Shown piece after piece: positions 36,039-43,964 of a DNA stretch of 64,000 bases; the first letter of the stretch is position 1, and every line of letters starts with the position of its first letter. The DNA is from Lichenicola sp964247725 (GTDB taxonomy: Bacteria; Pseudomonadota; Alphaproteobacteria; Acetobacterales; Acetobacteraceae). Below the pieces are notes generated by a model. The model ran no database searches and was not told where the DNA came from. It saw only the letters and a list, made by a program, of their open reading frames with translations. The position numbers and the translations under genes were made by a program. The stretch spans positions 62,001-126,000 of the forward strand of contig CAXTVM010000003.1 in assembly GCA_964247725.1 (NCBI GenBank), read 5' to 3'.

Positions 36039-36120
36039 CCGGCGCGCCAGCTGGTCCCGGAACCGTGACCTCGCGGAGCCGTTGAAGGTCCGGAGACGTT
36101 CACTCCGAAGGAGAGGGACC

Positions 36121-36303
36121 ATGGACAAGGATCGCCCTGAGGGCATCGGCCACCAGATCAAGGGTGCCATCAAGGAAGGTGCCGGCAAGGTCACCGGCGA
36201 CGCCGGACTGGAGGCCGAGGGCAAGCTGGAGCGCACCGGCGGCAAGGTCCAGGAGGGCGTCGGCAGGGGCAAGGACGCGCTCCGCGACGTCACCGGGACC
36301 TGA
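36121..36303 (+). CDS. CsbD family stress protein
   Basis: A 60-residue hydrophilic protein of the CsbD family: GIGHQIKGAIKEGAGKVTGD followed by LEAEGKLERTGGKVQEGVGRGKDALRD, two copies of the helical K-G-x-x-K-E repeat. The family is stress-induced and of unknown mechanism. The start is ATG 36121 with AAGGAGAGG just upstream, a very strong ribosome site that suggests high expression. Confidence 0.88.
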   Translation: MDKDRPEGIGHQIKGAIKEGAGKVTGDAGLEAEGKLERTGGKVQEGVGRGKDALRDVTGT

Positions 36304-36456
36304 CGCGTCGGCGGCCGGCCTGGCACGCTCGGCGTTCCGAGCGGATCATCCCCGTGCTGGGCCGGACGCCCGCCTCCGTCCCGACCGCCGGACTACCGAT
36401 GACCGCATGATCCCGCTTCAGACGACTTGTCCTTCCGCTGCGTCGGCTTTGGGCTG

Positions 36457-37689
36457 ATGTTTCGGACCGCACTCTACGGCGCCGACATCTTTACCGGCGA
36501 CACCATCCTGATCGGCCACGCGCTGCTGCTGGATGGCAGTCGCATTGTCGGCATGGCGCCGCTGCAGTCGCTTCCGCTCGACTCCCGCATGCAGCGGCTG
36601 GACGGGCTGTTGGCGCCGGGGTTCGTCGACCTGCAGGTGAACGGTGGCGGCGGCGTACTGTTCAACGCCGACCCCAGCCTCGACGCTCTCACGGCGATCG
36701 CCGAGGCGCACGCGCCGCACGGCACCACCGCGCTGCTGCCGACCTTCATCACCGATCACCGCGCCGGCATGCAGGCCGCCCTCGACGCGGTCCGGGCGGC
36801 GCTGTCGGCCGGCGTCCCTGGTATCGTCGGGCTGCATCTGGAAGGCCCGTTCATCGCCGCGGCCCGGCGCGGCGCGCACGATCCCGGCCTGATCCGCCCG
36901 ATGGACGAGGACGACCTGGCGATGATCCTCGGCAGCGGCATCGAGCGCCTGTTGTTGACGGTGGCGCCGGAGGTGGTATCGCCGGCGCAGATCGCGCGGC
37001 TGGTGGCCGGCGGGGTGGTGGTCAGCCTGGGCCACAGCGACGCCGATGCCGACGCCGTCGCGGTGGCGATCGACGCCGGGGCCACCGGGGTCACGCACCT
37101 GTTCAACGCGATGTCGCCGATGACCGCCCGCGCCCCCGGCATGGTCGGCACCGCGCTGGCGCGCGGCGAGGTCTGGGCCGGGCTGATCGCCGACGGGCAC
37201 CATGTCGACCCGGTGGTGATGCGGGTGGCGCTGGCCGCCAAGCAGGGGCCGGGCCGGCTGCTGCTGGTCAGCGACGCCATGCCGCCGGCGGGGTCGGACG
37301 AAGGCGATTTCGTGCTGAACGGCCGCCGCGTCGGTCGGGACGCCGACGGACGGCTGACGCTGCCCGACGGAACCCTGGCCGGCTCCGACCTCACCATGGA
37401 CCGCGCGGTTCAGCACGCGATCGTCGACCTGCGGCTACCGGTCGAGGAGGCGCTGCGCATGGCCAGCCTGTATCCCGCCCGCTTCATGCGCATGGAGGGC
37501 ACCCACGGCCGGCTGGAGGCGGGCCGCCCCGCCGACCTGGTGCTGCTGGACGGCGCCGCCGGATCCTTGCGCTGCTGGCGCGCCGGCGTCGAGTGGCCTC
37601 ACTCCTCGGACACGGCCCGGGCCGCGTCCTCCGGCCCGGCCGCGATCGGCAGCCTGCCGTCCGCCGCCAGCTCCATCGCCCGCGCATAG
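36457..37689 (+). CDS. nagA: N-acetylglucosamine-6-phosphate deacetylase
   Basis: A 410-residue amidohydrolase for amino-sugar recycling. GFVDLQVNGGGGV, GLHLEGPFI (metal ligand Glu), SLGHSDADADAV, GVTHLFNAM, LIADGHHVDP and LLVSDAMPPAG (catalytic Asp) are all present. The family core ends near LVLLDG; the last 35 or so residues are a tail that reads antisense through the rsmI 3' end, a 91-bp convergent overlap. The start is ATG 36457; ten codons upstream remain open but look unrelated. Confidence 0.93.
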   Translation: MFRTALYGADIFTGDTILIGHALLLDGSRIVGMAPLQSLPLDSRMQRLDGLLAPGFVDLQVNGGGGVLFNADPSLDALTAIAEAHAPHGTTALLPTFITDHRAGMQAALDAVRAALSAGVPGIVGLHLEGPFIAAARRGAHDPGLIRPMDEDDLAMILGSGIERLLLTVAPEVVSPAQIARLVAGGVVVSLGHSDADADAVAVAIDAGATGVTHLFNAMSPMTARAPGMVGTALARGEVWAGLIADGHHVDPVVMRVALAAKQGPGRLLLVSDAMPPAGSDEGDFVLNGRRVGRDADGRLTLPDGTLAGSDLTMDRAVQHAIVDLRLPVEEALRMASLYPARFMRMEGTHGRLEAGRPADLVLLDGAAGSLRCWRAGVEWPHSSDTARAASSGPAAIGSLPSAASSIARA

Positions 37690-38618
37690 ACCACCCGCCG
37701 CGGCAGGTTCACCACGCCCGCGACCAGCGTCGCCGCGTCCTTCACCGAGTGGCCGGCGAGGGCCGTGCGCAGCCGCCCGTCGAGGTCGCCGGCATCCGCC
37801 TCCTCCGGCGGCGGCGGGCCGATCAGCACGGTGATCTCGCCGCGCGCCGGCTGGGCGGCATAGTGCGCGGCGAGCCGGTCCAGGGCGCCGCGGCGGACCT
37901 CCTCGAAGCGCTTGGTCAGCTCCCGCGCCACCACCGCCTCGCGGGCGCCGAACGCCGCGTGCAAGTCGGCCAGCATCTCGGCCAGGCGGTGCGGCGCCTC
38001 GTGCCAGATCAGCGTCGCCGACAGCCCGGCCCGCTCCGCCGCCCGCAGCCGGCCGAACGCCTCCAGCCGCGCCGCCGAGCGGGGCGGCGGGAAGCCCGCG
38101 AACAGGAACGGGTGCGGCGGCAGCCCGGACAGGGTCAGCGCCGTGATCGCGGCGTTGGCGCCCGGCGCCGCGCCCACCGGGATGCCGGCCTCGATCGCCG
38201 CCCGCACCAGCCGGTAGCCCGGGTCGGACAGCAGCGGCGTGCCGGCGTCCGAGATCAGCGCGATGCGGCGGCCCGCCCGCAGCATGTCCAGCAGCGCCGG
38301 GATCCGCGCGCGCTCGTTGTGCTCGTGCAGGGGTTCGGTGCGGGCGGCGATGCGCTTGGCGGACAGCAGCCTGGCGCTGGTCCGCGTGTCCTCGCACAGC
38401 ACCAGGTCGGCCGCGCGGAGGCAGGCAAGGGCGCGCTCGGTGATGTCGCCGAGGTTGCCGATCGGCGTCGAGACCAGGACCAGGCCAGGTGCGTCCGACT
38501 GTGCTAGGAGGTCAGGGGCGTCGGGGTCGGGTAGGACGGGCGCCGCGGCATCGGCCCCGAGCGCCGGCAGAACGGATTCGGGTGGGGCAGGGGAAGACAA
38601 TGGCGGCTCTTCGGGCAT
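37599..38618 (-). CDS. rsmI: 16S rRNA (cytidine1402-2'-O)-methyltransferase RsmI
   Basis: A SAM-dependent tetrapyrrole-methylase-fold enzyme. GLVLVSTPIGNLGDITERAL, CEDTRTSARLL, ISDAGTPLLSDPGYRLVR and GANAAITALTLSGLP are the canonical motifs. A Pro-rich leader of about 45 residues precedes the core. The start could be ATG 38618 or ATG 38633. Either way its 5' end overlaps that of the divergent lipoprotein gene (start 38600), the normal neighbour of rsmI (lppC next to yraL). Its 3' end overlaps nagA. Confidence 0.93.
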   Translation of the reverse strand: MPEEPPLSSPAPPESVLPALGADAAAPVLPDPDAPDLLAQSDAPGLVLVSTPIGNLGDITERALACLRAADLVLCEDTRTSARLLSAKRIAARTEPLHEHNERARIPALLDMLRAGRRIALISDAGTPLLSDPGYRLVRAAIEAGIPVGAAPGANAAITALTLSGLPPHPFLFAGFPPPRSAARLEAFGRLRAAERAGLSATLIWHEAPHRLAEMLADLHAAFGAREAVVARELTKRFEEVRRGALDRLAAHYAAQPARGEITVLIGPPPPEEADAGDLDGRLRTALAGHSVKDAATLVAGVVNLPRRVVYARAMELAADGRLPIAAGPEDAARAVSEE

Positions 38619-40003
38619 CGCGGCACTCGACATCGCGGCACTGGGCGCGCGTCTCCCGCCGTCGTCAACGCGCGCGCCTCGCGGCCGCCGGGCCGGCACT
38701 GCGGCTCGGGCTGCTGCTCCCCGGCTTGGTCATCGCGGGCTGCGCCAACCTCAACCCGTTCGGCGCCGGCACCGCCGTGGCGCCGCCGCCGACGGTGCAG
38801 TCGCAGGCCGAGCCGGTCCTACCGTCGGCGCCGCTGCTGCCGCCGGCGCCGGGCCAGCCGAACGGGCCCGGCGTCGCCTTGCTGCTGCCGCTGACCGGTC
38901 CGAACGGCCGGCTCGGCGAGACCATGCTGAGCGCCGCGAAGCTCGCCTTGTCCGGGCCAGGCTCGCCACGCATCGACGCCCACGACACCGCCGGCACCGG
39001 GGGCGCCGCGGCGGCCGCCCGGCTGGCGATCCAGAACGGCGATCCGATCATCCTGGGGCCGCTGACCTCGTCCGACACCGCCGAGGTGGCGCCGGTGGCG
39101 GCCACGGTGCCGGTGCTGGCCTTCACCAGCGACGTGGCGCAGGCGCGGCCGAGCGTCTGGGTGATGGGGATCACGCCCGAGCAGCAGGTCCGACGGCTGG
39201 TGTTCGCGGCCAAGGCGGAAGGGCGCAGCCGGATCGCGGCACTGCTGCCGTCGAACGGCCTCGGCGACGCGCTGGCGGCCGGCCTCACCCAGGCCTGCCT
39301 CGATGCCGGCCTGCCGCCACCCACCATCGTGACCCATGCCGGCACCCGCGACAGCATCGTCGGCAGCATGCGGCAGCTCTCCGACTACGCCACCCGGCAG
39401 GCGTCGGCCGCCCGGATCCCGGCCGCATCCGCGCCCGCTCCCGCGCCGGCGACCCCCGCCACCGGCGGCACCGGCCCGCTCGCCGCCGCCCCGCCTGCAC
39501 CGCCGCCCCCCCCGCCGCCGCCCTTGCCGCCCCCGCCGTTCGACGCGCTGCTGCTGGGCGATACCGGCGTGCAGCTGCAGGGCGTGATCGAGGCGCTCCA
39601 TCTGTCCGGCGTCGATGCGGCGCAGGTGCGGATCATGGGTCCGGGACTGTGGGGCGCGTTCGCCGGCAAGCTGCACGCGCTGGCCGGGGCATGGTACGCG
39701 GCTCCCGACCCGTCGGCCCGGCGCGGCTTCGTCCAGCGGTACGAAGCGGCCAACAGGGTGCCGCCGAAGCCGCTGGACGATTTCGCCTACGACGCGGCGG
39801 CGCTGGCGCGCAGCCTGGCCGCAGGCGGCTACTCGGTTTCAGCGCTCACCAGCGGCCAGGGCTTCGCCGGGGTCGACGGCATCTTCACCCTGAAGCCGGA
39901 CGGCCACGTGCATCGCTCGCTGGCGATCTTCCAGATCCAGCCGGGCGGCGGCGGCGCCATCGTGCAGCAGGCGCCGCTTTCGGCGGCCGATATCGGGATC
40001 TAG
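38600..40003 (+). CDS. Penicillin-binding protein activator (LppC/LpoA-like lipoprotein)
   Basis: A 467-residue outer-membrane lipoprotein. A long Arg-rich N-region leads into a hydrophobic stretch ending LVIAGC, with Cys48 as the lipidation site. The core is a periplasmic-binding-protein-like fold: GVALLLPLTGPNGRLGETML near residue 92, then GPLTSSDTAEVAPVA. A Pro/Ala-rich loop (about 275-312, including eight consecutive prolines) is inserted before FDALLLGDTG. Relatives activate the peptidoglycan synthase PBP1A. Its pairing with rsmI is the conserved context. Confidence 0.88.
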   Translation: MAALRASRHSTSRHWARVSRRRQRARLAAAGPALRLGLLLPGLVIAGCANLNPFGAGTAVAPPPTVQSQAEPVLPSAPLLPPAPGQPNGPGVALLLPLTGPNGRLGETMLSAAKLALSGPGSPRIDAHDTAGTGGAAAAARLAIQNGDPIILGPLTSSDTAEVAPVAATVPVLAFTSDVAQARPSVWVMGITPEQQVRRLVFAAKAEGRSRIAALLPSNGLGDALAAGLTQACLDAGLPPPTIVTHAGTRDSIVGSMRQLSDYATRQASAARIPAASAPAPAPATPATGGTGPLAAAPPAPPPPPPPPLPPPPFDALLLGDTGVQLQGVIEALHLSGVDAAQVRIMGPGLWGAFAGKLHALAGAWYAAPDPSARRGFVQRYEAANRVPPKPLDDFAYDAAALARSLAAGGYSVSALTSGQGFAGVDGIFTLKPDGHVHRSLAIFQIQPGGGGAIVQQAPLSAADIGI

Positions 40004-40011
40004 GGGCGAGG

Positions 40012-40077
40012 AAAGGCCAGGGGCCCTGCCCCTGGACCCCGCTGGAGCCAGCGGCTCCAGACCTGCATTCTGTTAAG
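40012..40077. repeat. Half-element palindromic repeat (R6)
   Basis: The arm AAAGGCCAGGGGCCCTGCCCCTGGACCCC is followed by the interior hairpin CTGGAGCC/GGCTCCAG and a core ending CTGTTAAGG. The second arm is absent. It lies directly after the LppC-like gene and about 20 bp before an unrelated 20-bp inverted repeat. Confidence 0.87.
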
Positions 40078-40097
40078 GATCAGTCGGGAAGAGCGCG

Positions 40098-40211
40098 GTG
40101 AGAATGGGCTGTGCCGGATGAGAGCGCCGCGCAGCGGCACGGCCGGCGTGGCCATCGAGAACCGGGGAGCGCAGATGGCCACGTCGGATCGCCGGCACAG
40201 CCCATTCTCAC
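40098..40211. ncRNA. Structured element: 20-bp perfect inverted repeat enclosing two hairpins
   Basis: GTGAGAATGGGCTGTGCCGG (40098-40117) and its exact reverse complement (40192-40211) can form an outer stem. Inside are GCCGC-GCA-GCGGC (about 40125-40137) and GTGGCCATC/GATGGCCAC (9 bp, about 40148-40182), giving a three-way junction of 114 nt. It is unlike the GGCCAGGGGC repeat family. The right arm covers the stop codon of the leftward gene at 40208. It could be a structured RNA, a terminator or a mobile-element remnant; whether it is transcribed is unknown. Confidence 0.5.
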
Positions 40212-40576
40212 GCGGCGGCGATGGCGCCGCAGGCTAGGACTGGGCGGATGCAGTAGAGGGCGGCCTCGAAGCTGTGGAAGCTGCCGAGCTTGTGGTCGCG
40301 CACGTGGTCGACCACGAGCCAGCGCATGCCCTCCGGCCGGATCATGTAGGCCGGGTCGGCGTTCTCCCGCACCCAGACCAGCACGTGCTCGAGCATGACG
40401 GCGGAGTCGGTCGGCGTGCGCGGCGACACGTCGGCATCGCACAGCCCCATGGCGGCCCCGGCCTGGAGCCAGCGCATCAGGTAGGCGCGGTGGCGCGGGA
40501 GGAAGCGGAGCCGCAACGGGACGACGTTGGAGTTCGCAGGCAAGTCCAGCATGGGCGCAGGCACAGGCTTAGCCAT
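40208..40576 (-). CDS. Hypothetical protein, 122 residues
   Basis: No family recognised. The protein is soluble-looking: NVVPLRLRFLPRHRAYLMRWLQAGAAMGLC, then a helical MLEHVLVWVRENADPAYMIRPEGMRWLVVDHVRDHKLGSFHSFEAALYCIRPVL. The ordinary composition and normal high-GC codon pattern suggest a real gene. It starts at ATG 40576, 163 bp downstream of lpxL on the same strand. Its stop lies inside the right arm of the inverted repeat at 40192-40211. Confidence 0.6.
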   Translation of the reverse strand: MAKPVPAPMLDLPANSNVVPLRLRFLPRHRAYLMRWLQAGAAMGLCDADVSPRTPTDSAVMLEHVLVWVRENADPAYMIRPEGMRWLVVDHVRDHKLGSFHSFEAALYCIRPVLACGAIAAA

Positions 40577-40739
40577 CGGTCGACCCTTTGCGCGACGAGC
40601 CCGATCCAGGAGCTCGCTATTTCGTGAGAAAGGTAACTGGCCCAAGATCGCGGTCGCAAGCGGAGTCTTCGTGACGGGCGGGCGCCAAGCAGTCGTTGCG
40701 AATCCTGCGGCCTGGCTGTGGCTGAATTGCAATGCCCCG

Positions 40740-41681
40740 TTACGTTTCCACTTTTTTCGACACCGCGTCCGCCTGGGCGTCGGTCCCGGTCCTCGGCCAG
40801 CGACGGTGCAGCCACAGCCATTCACCCGGCCGGGCCCGGATCCAGCGTTCCAGCAGGTCGTTGACCTGCTGCGTCAGCGTGGCCAGGTCGGCGGCGCGGT
40901 CGCCGCTGTCGGGCAGCGCCAGCGGCGGCTCCACCACCAGCCGCAGCCGGGCCGGGCCGAGCCGCTCGATGCGGCCGGGGATCACCGGACAGCGCTCACG
41001 CAGCGCGATCGCGGCCAGCGCGGTCGCTGTCATCGCCGGCTGGCCGAACAGGGTGGCGCGGATGCCGTCGTTCATCTTCTGGTCGACCAGCATGCCGAGC
41101 GCGCCGCCGCGCGCCACGTGCGCCAGCGCCGCACGGGCGCCGCGCGCACCCTTGGCGAACAGCGGCATCGGGGCGCCGGTCGTCGCCTCGCGCAGCTCCC
41201 GAATCAGACCATCGACCAGCGGATTTCCTGCCGCCCGGTAGAACGAGGCGACGCGGATGCCGCACTGTGCGACCGCCGCCGGCAGCATCTCCCAGTTGCC
41301 GAGGTGGCCGGACACGAACAGCACGGCGCCGCCGTGCTCGGCCTGCGCCCGCAGCACCTCCGCGCCGACCACCACCCAGCCGGGTCCGTCCGGCATGCCG
41401 TGGCGCAGCCGGCCCAGATGCGGGAACTCGGCCACGGTGCGGCCCAGATTGTCCCACACGTCCCGCACGATGCGGGCCCGGGCGGCCGCGTCCAGCTCCG
41501 GCATCGCCAGCCGCAGGTTCGCGTCCGCCACCCGCGAGACCGGCAGCCTGGGGCCGACCAGCCGGCACAGCGCACCGCCCAGGTTGGAGGCGCGCACCGG
41601 TCCCAACCGCCGGAACAGCTCCAGCAGCAGCCGGGCCGCCAGCGCCTCCAGCCGCTGCAGCAGCGTCGTCCCCTTATCCAA
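40740..41681 (-). CDS. lpxL: Lipid A biosynthesis lauroyl acyltransferase (LpxL/HtrB family)
   Basis: A 313-residue membrane-associated acyltransferase adding a secondary acyl chain to Kdo-lipid IVA. The HLGNWE motif (HX4E) in AVLFVSGHLGNWEML is catalytic. VDQKMNDGI and the C-terminal PGEWLWLHRRWP are family marks. The start is a TTG that overlaps the lpxK stop (TTGGATAA), so translation is coupled. It belongs to the leftward waaA-lpxK-lpxL unit. Confidence 0.9.
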   Translation of the reverse strand: MDKGTTLLQRLEALAARLLLELFRRLGPVRASNLGGALCRLVGPRLPVSRVADANLRLAMPELDAAARARIVRDVWDNLGRTVAEFPHLGRLRHGMPDGPGWVVVGAEVLRAQAEHGGAVLFVSGHLGNWEMLPAAVAQCGIRVASFYRAAGNPLVDGLIRELREATTGAPMPLFAKGARGARAALAHVARGGALGMLVDQKMNDGIRATLFGQPAMTATALAAIALRERCPVIPGRIERLGPARLRLVVEPPLALPDSGDRAADLATLTQQVNDLLERWIRARPGEWLWLHRRWPRTGTDAQADAVSKKVET

Positions 41682-42660
41682 GGCGGTCCGTGATCCGGTC
41701 GAGCAGCGCCTCCAGCGCCGCCGGCTGCCGCCAGCGCAAGGCCACCCCCATCACCGCCACGTCCGGTCGCATGGCGGCCGGCAGCCGCACGGCGTCCTTC
41801 GGCGTGGTGACCAGGGTCGCGCCCAGCCGGTCCGCCTCGCCGCGGAGCCGCGCCAGCGCCGCCGGCCGGAACCGGTGGTGGTCTGGGAACGCGCGGCGGC
41901 CGGCTAGGGTCAGCCCCGCCACCTCCAGCGCGTCGAAGAACTTGGCCGGCCGCGCGAGGCCGGCGAAGGCCAGCAGCCGGCCTCCGGCGAGCCGGCCCGC
42001 CGCCGCCGGGTCCATCTCCAGCTCCGCTTCCAGCACCGGCAGCGCTCCGGGCAGGCTGGCGCGGACGCCGGCGCGATCGGCGCCGATCAGCACCGCCGCC
42101 GCGGCGCGGCCCGCCGCCGCTGCGACCGGCTCGCGCAGCGGCCCGGCCGGCAGCGGCCGGCCGTTGCCGAACCCGACCGCGCCGTCGATCACCAGCAGCG
42201 GCCAGTCCTGTACCAGCCCGGGGTTCTGCAGCCCGTCATCCATCAGCAGGATCCGGGCGCCGGCCGCAACCGCCGCCCGGGCCGCCGCGGCGCGGTCGCC
42301 GGCGACCCAGCAGGGTACGGCCTCGGCCAGCAGCAGCGCCTCGTCGCCGACGGCTGCGGCGTCGTGCCGCGCCGGATCGACCCGCACGATCCCGGCCCCG
42401 CCGCGGCCGCCATAGCCCCGCGTCAGGCAATGTACCGCGACCCCGCGCGCGCGCAGACGTCGCGCCAGGTCGAGCGCCAGCGTGGTCTTACCGGCACCGC
42501 CCACGCCGGCATTGCCGCAGCAGATCACCGGCACCGGCGCGCGCCAGCCCCCGCGCCGCAGCCGGCGCGCGGTGGCACGCACGGTCAGCGCGCCGAACGG
42601 CGCCAGCAGCGAGGCCGCCAGGTGCCGGTCGCGGTCGTACCAGAAGCCGGGCGCCTGCAT
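41674..42660 (-). CDS. lpxK: Tetraacyldisaccharide 4'-kinase
   Basis: A 328-residue inner-membrane-associated kinase phosphorylating the lipid A precursor at the 4' position. The N-terminal PGFWYDRDRHLAASLLAPFG is typical. The P-loop CCGNAGVGGAGKTTLA spans residues 48-61, TRGYGGRGGAGIVRVD is the second conserved loop, and DDGLQNPGL is the Walker B-like DDGxQ motif. It starts at ATG 42660, overlapping the waaA stop, and overlaps lpxL at its end. Confidence 0.94.
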   Translation of the reverse strand: MQAPGFWYDRDRHLAASLLAPFGALTVRATARRLRRGGWRAPVPVICCGNAGVGGAGKTTLALDLARRLRARGVAVHCLTRGYGGRGGAGIVRVDPARHDAAAVGDEALLLAEAVPCWVAGDRAAAARAAVAAGARILLMDDGLQNPGLVQDWPLLVIDGAVGFGNGRPLPAGPLREPVAAAAGRAAAAVLIGADRAGVRASLPGALPVLEAELEMDPAAAGRLAGGRLLAFAGLARPAKFFDALEVAGLTLAGRRAFPDHHRFRPAALARLRGEADRLGATLVTTPKDAVRLPAAMRPDVAVMGVALRWRQPAALEALLDRITDRLG

Positions 42661-43964
42661 CACCGCGCCGGCAGCTGGTCGAGCAGCCGGCGCGCCAGCC
42701 GCGCCGCCAATCCCCCTGGCGATTCGGCGGCGGCACGGGCCGCGCCCGCCATCGCCCGGCGCCGCTCCGGCCGCGACAGCATCGCATCCAGCCAGCCCTG
42801 CAGCGCGGCCAGGTCGGCGGCGACGAACAGGGCGGCGGCCGCCTCCAGCCGGCGCATCTCGGCCGCGAAGTTCTGTAACCGCGGCCCGCTGGCGATCGCG
42901 CAGCCGAGCCGGGCCGGCTCCAGCGGGTTGTGGCCGCCGCCGCCCCCCGGCCGGCCGACGTCGAGGCTGTTGCCGACCAGCACGACGCCGCACAGCCGAT
43001 ACAGCAGCCCGAGCTCGCCCAGCGTGTCGCAGAGCCACAGCCCCGCTCCCGGCGGCGGGTCCTCGCCGGCCGCGCGCCGGCGGACGCCGCCCAGCTCCGC
43101 CGCGATCGCCGGGCCGCGCGCAGGATGGCGCGGCGCCACCATCGTCAGCAGCCCCGGGTGGCGCGGCGCCAGCGCGCCATGCAGCCGGGCCGCGGCCGCC
43201 TCCTCGCCGGGATGGGTGCTGGCGGCGAGCCAGACCGGCCGCGCGCCCACCAGCCGGCGCAGCCGGGCCAGCTCAGCCTGCTCGACCGGCAGCGGCGCCG
43301 CCGCCTGCTTCAGGTCGCCGTCCAGCGTCACCGACCGCCCGCCCAGCGCCTGCAGCCGCGCCGCATCCTCGGCCGAGCGCGCGCCGATCCAGGCGAAGGC
43401 GGCGAACACCGGCCGCGCCAGCGGGCCGATGCGGCGCCAGGCGGCATGGCTGCGCGCCGACAGCCGGGCGTTCAGCAGCACCAGCGGGATCCGGCGCCGC
43501 CGGCAGCCGTCGATCAGGTTCGGCCACAGCTCGCTCTCGACCAGCACCGCGAGGTCGGGCCGCCAGCGGTCGAGGAAGCGGCGCATCCAGGACGGCACGT
43601 CGAGCGGCACGAACCGCAGCAGCATCCGCCCGCCATCCTCGTCGCCCATCAGGCCGTCCTCCGCCAGCCGCGCCTGCGCCAGCGTCTGCGCGCTGACGGT
43701 CGCCGTGGTCAGCAGCAGGTGCAGGGCGGGGTCGAGGCGCCGCAGCGCCGCCAGCAGCGGCAGCAGCGACAGCGTCTCGCCGACGCTGGCCGCATGCAGC
43801 CAGACCAGCCGGCCGTCCGGCCGCACCGACGGATCGACGCCGCGGCGCTCCGGCAGCCGGTGCGCCAGCTCGCGGCCGGCCCGCAGCCGCCGGCGCAGCA
43901 GCAGCGCCAGCGCCGGCATCGCCAGCCGGGTGGCGCCGGCCCAGATCCGGAAGCCGATCGTCAT
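42660..43964 (-). CDS. waaA: 3-deoxy-D-manno-octulosonic acid transferase (Kdo transferase)
   Basis: A 434-residue GT30 enzyme adding Kdo to lipid IVA. VWLHAASVGETLSLLPLL is the N-terminal signature with the catalytic Glu. LVESELWPNLI, SARSHAAWRR and VWLAASTHPGEE follow, and GGHNPLEPARLGCAIASGP is the CMP-Kdo-binding loop. The start ATG 43964 overlaps the end of the DUF374 gene (ATGA). Its order with lpxK and lpxL makes this the core lipid A maturation operon. Confidence 0.94.
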   Translation of the reverse strand: MTIGFRIWAGATRLAMPALALLLRRRLRAGRELAHRLPERRGVDPSVRPDGRLVWLHAASVGETLSLLPLLAALRRLDPALHLLLTTATVSAQTLAQARLAEDGLMGDEDGGRMLLRFVPLDVPSWMRRFLDRWRPDLAVLVESELWPNLIDGCRRRRIPLVLLNARLSARSHAAWRRIGPLARPVFAAFAWIGARSAEDAARLQALGGRSVTLDGDLKQAAAPLPVEQAELARLRRLVGARPVWLAASTHPGEEAAAARLHGALAPRHPGLLTMVAPRHPARGPAIAAELGGVRRRAAGEDPPPGAGLWLCDTLGELGLLYRLCGVVLVGNSLDVGRPGGGGGHNPLEPARLGCAIASGPRLQNFAAEMRRLEAAAALFVAADLAALQGWLDAMLSRPERRRAMAGAARAAAESPGGLAARLARRLLDQLPAR

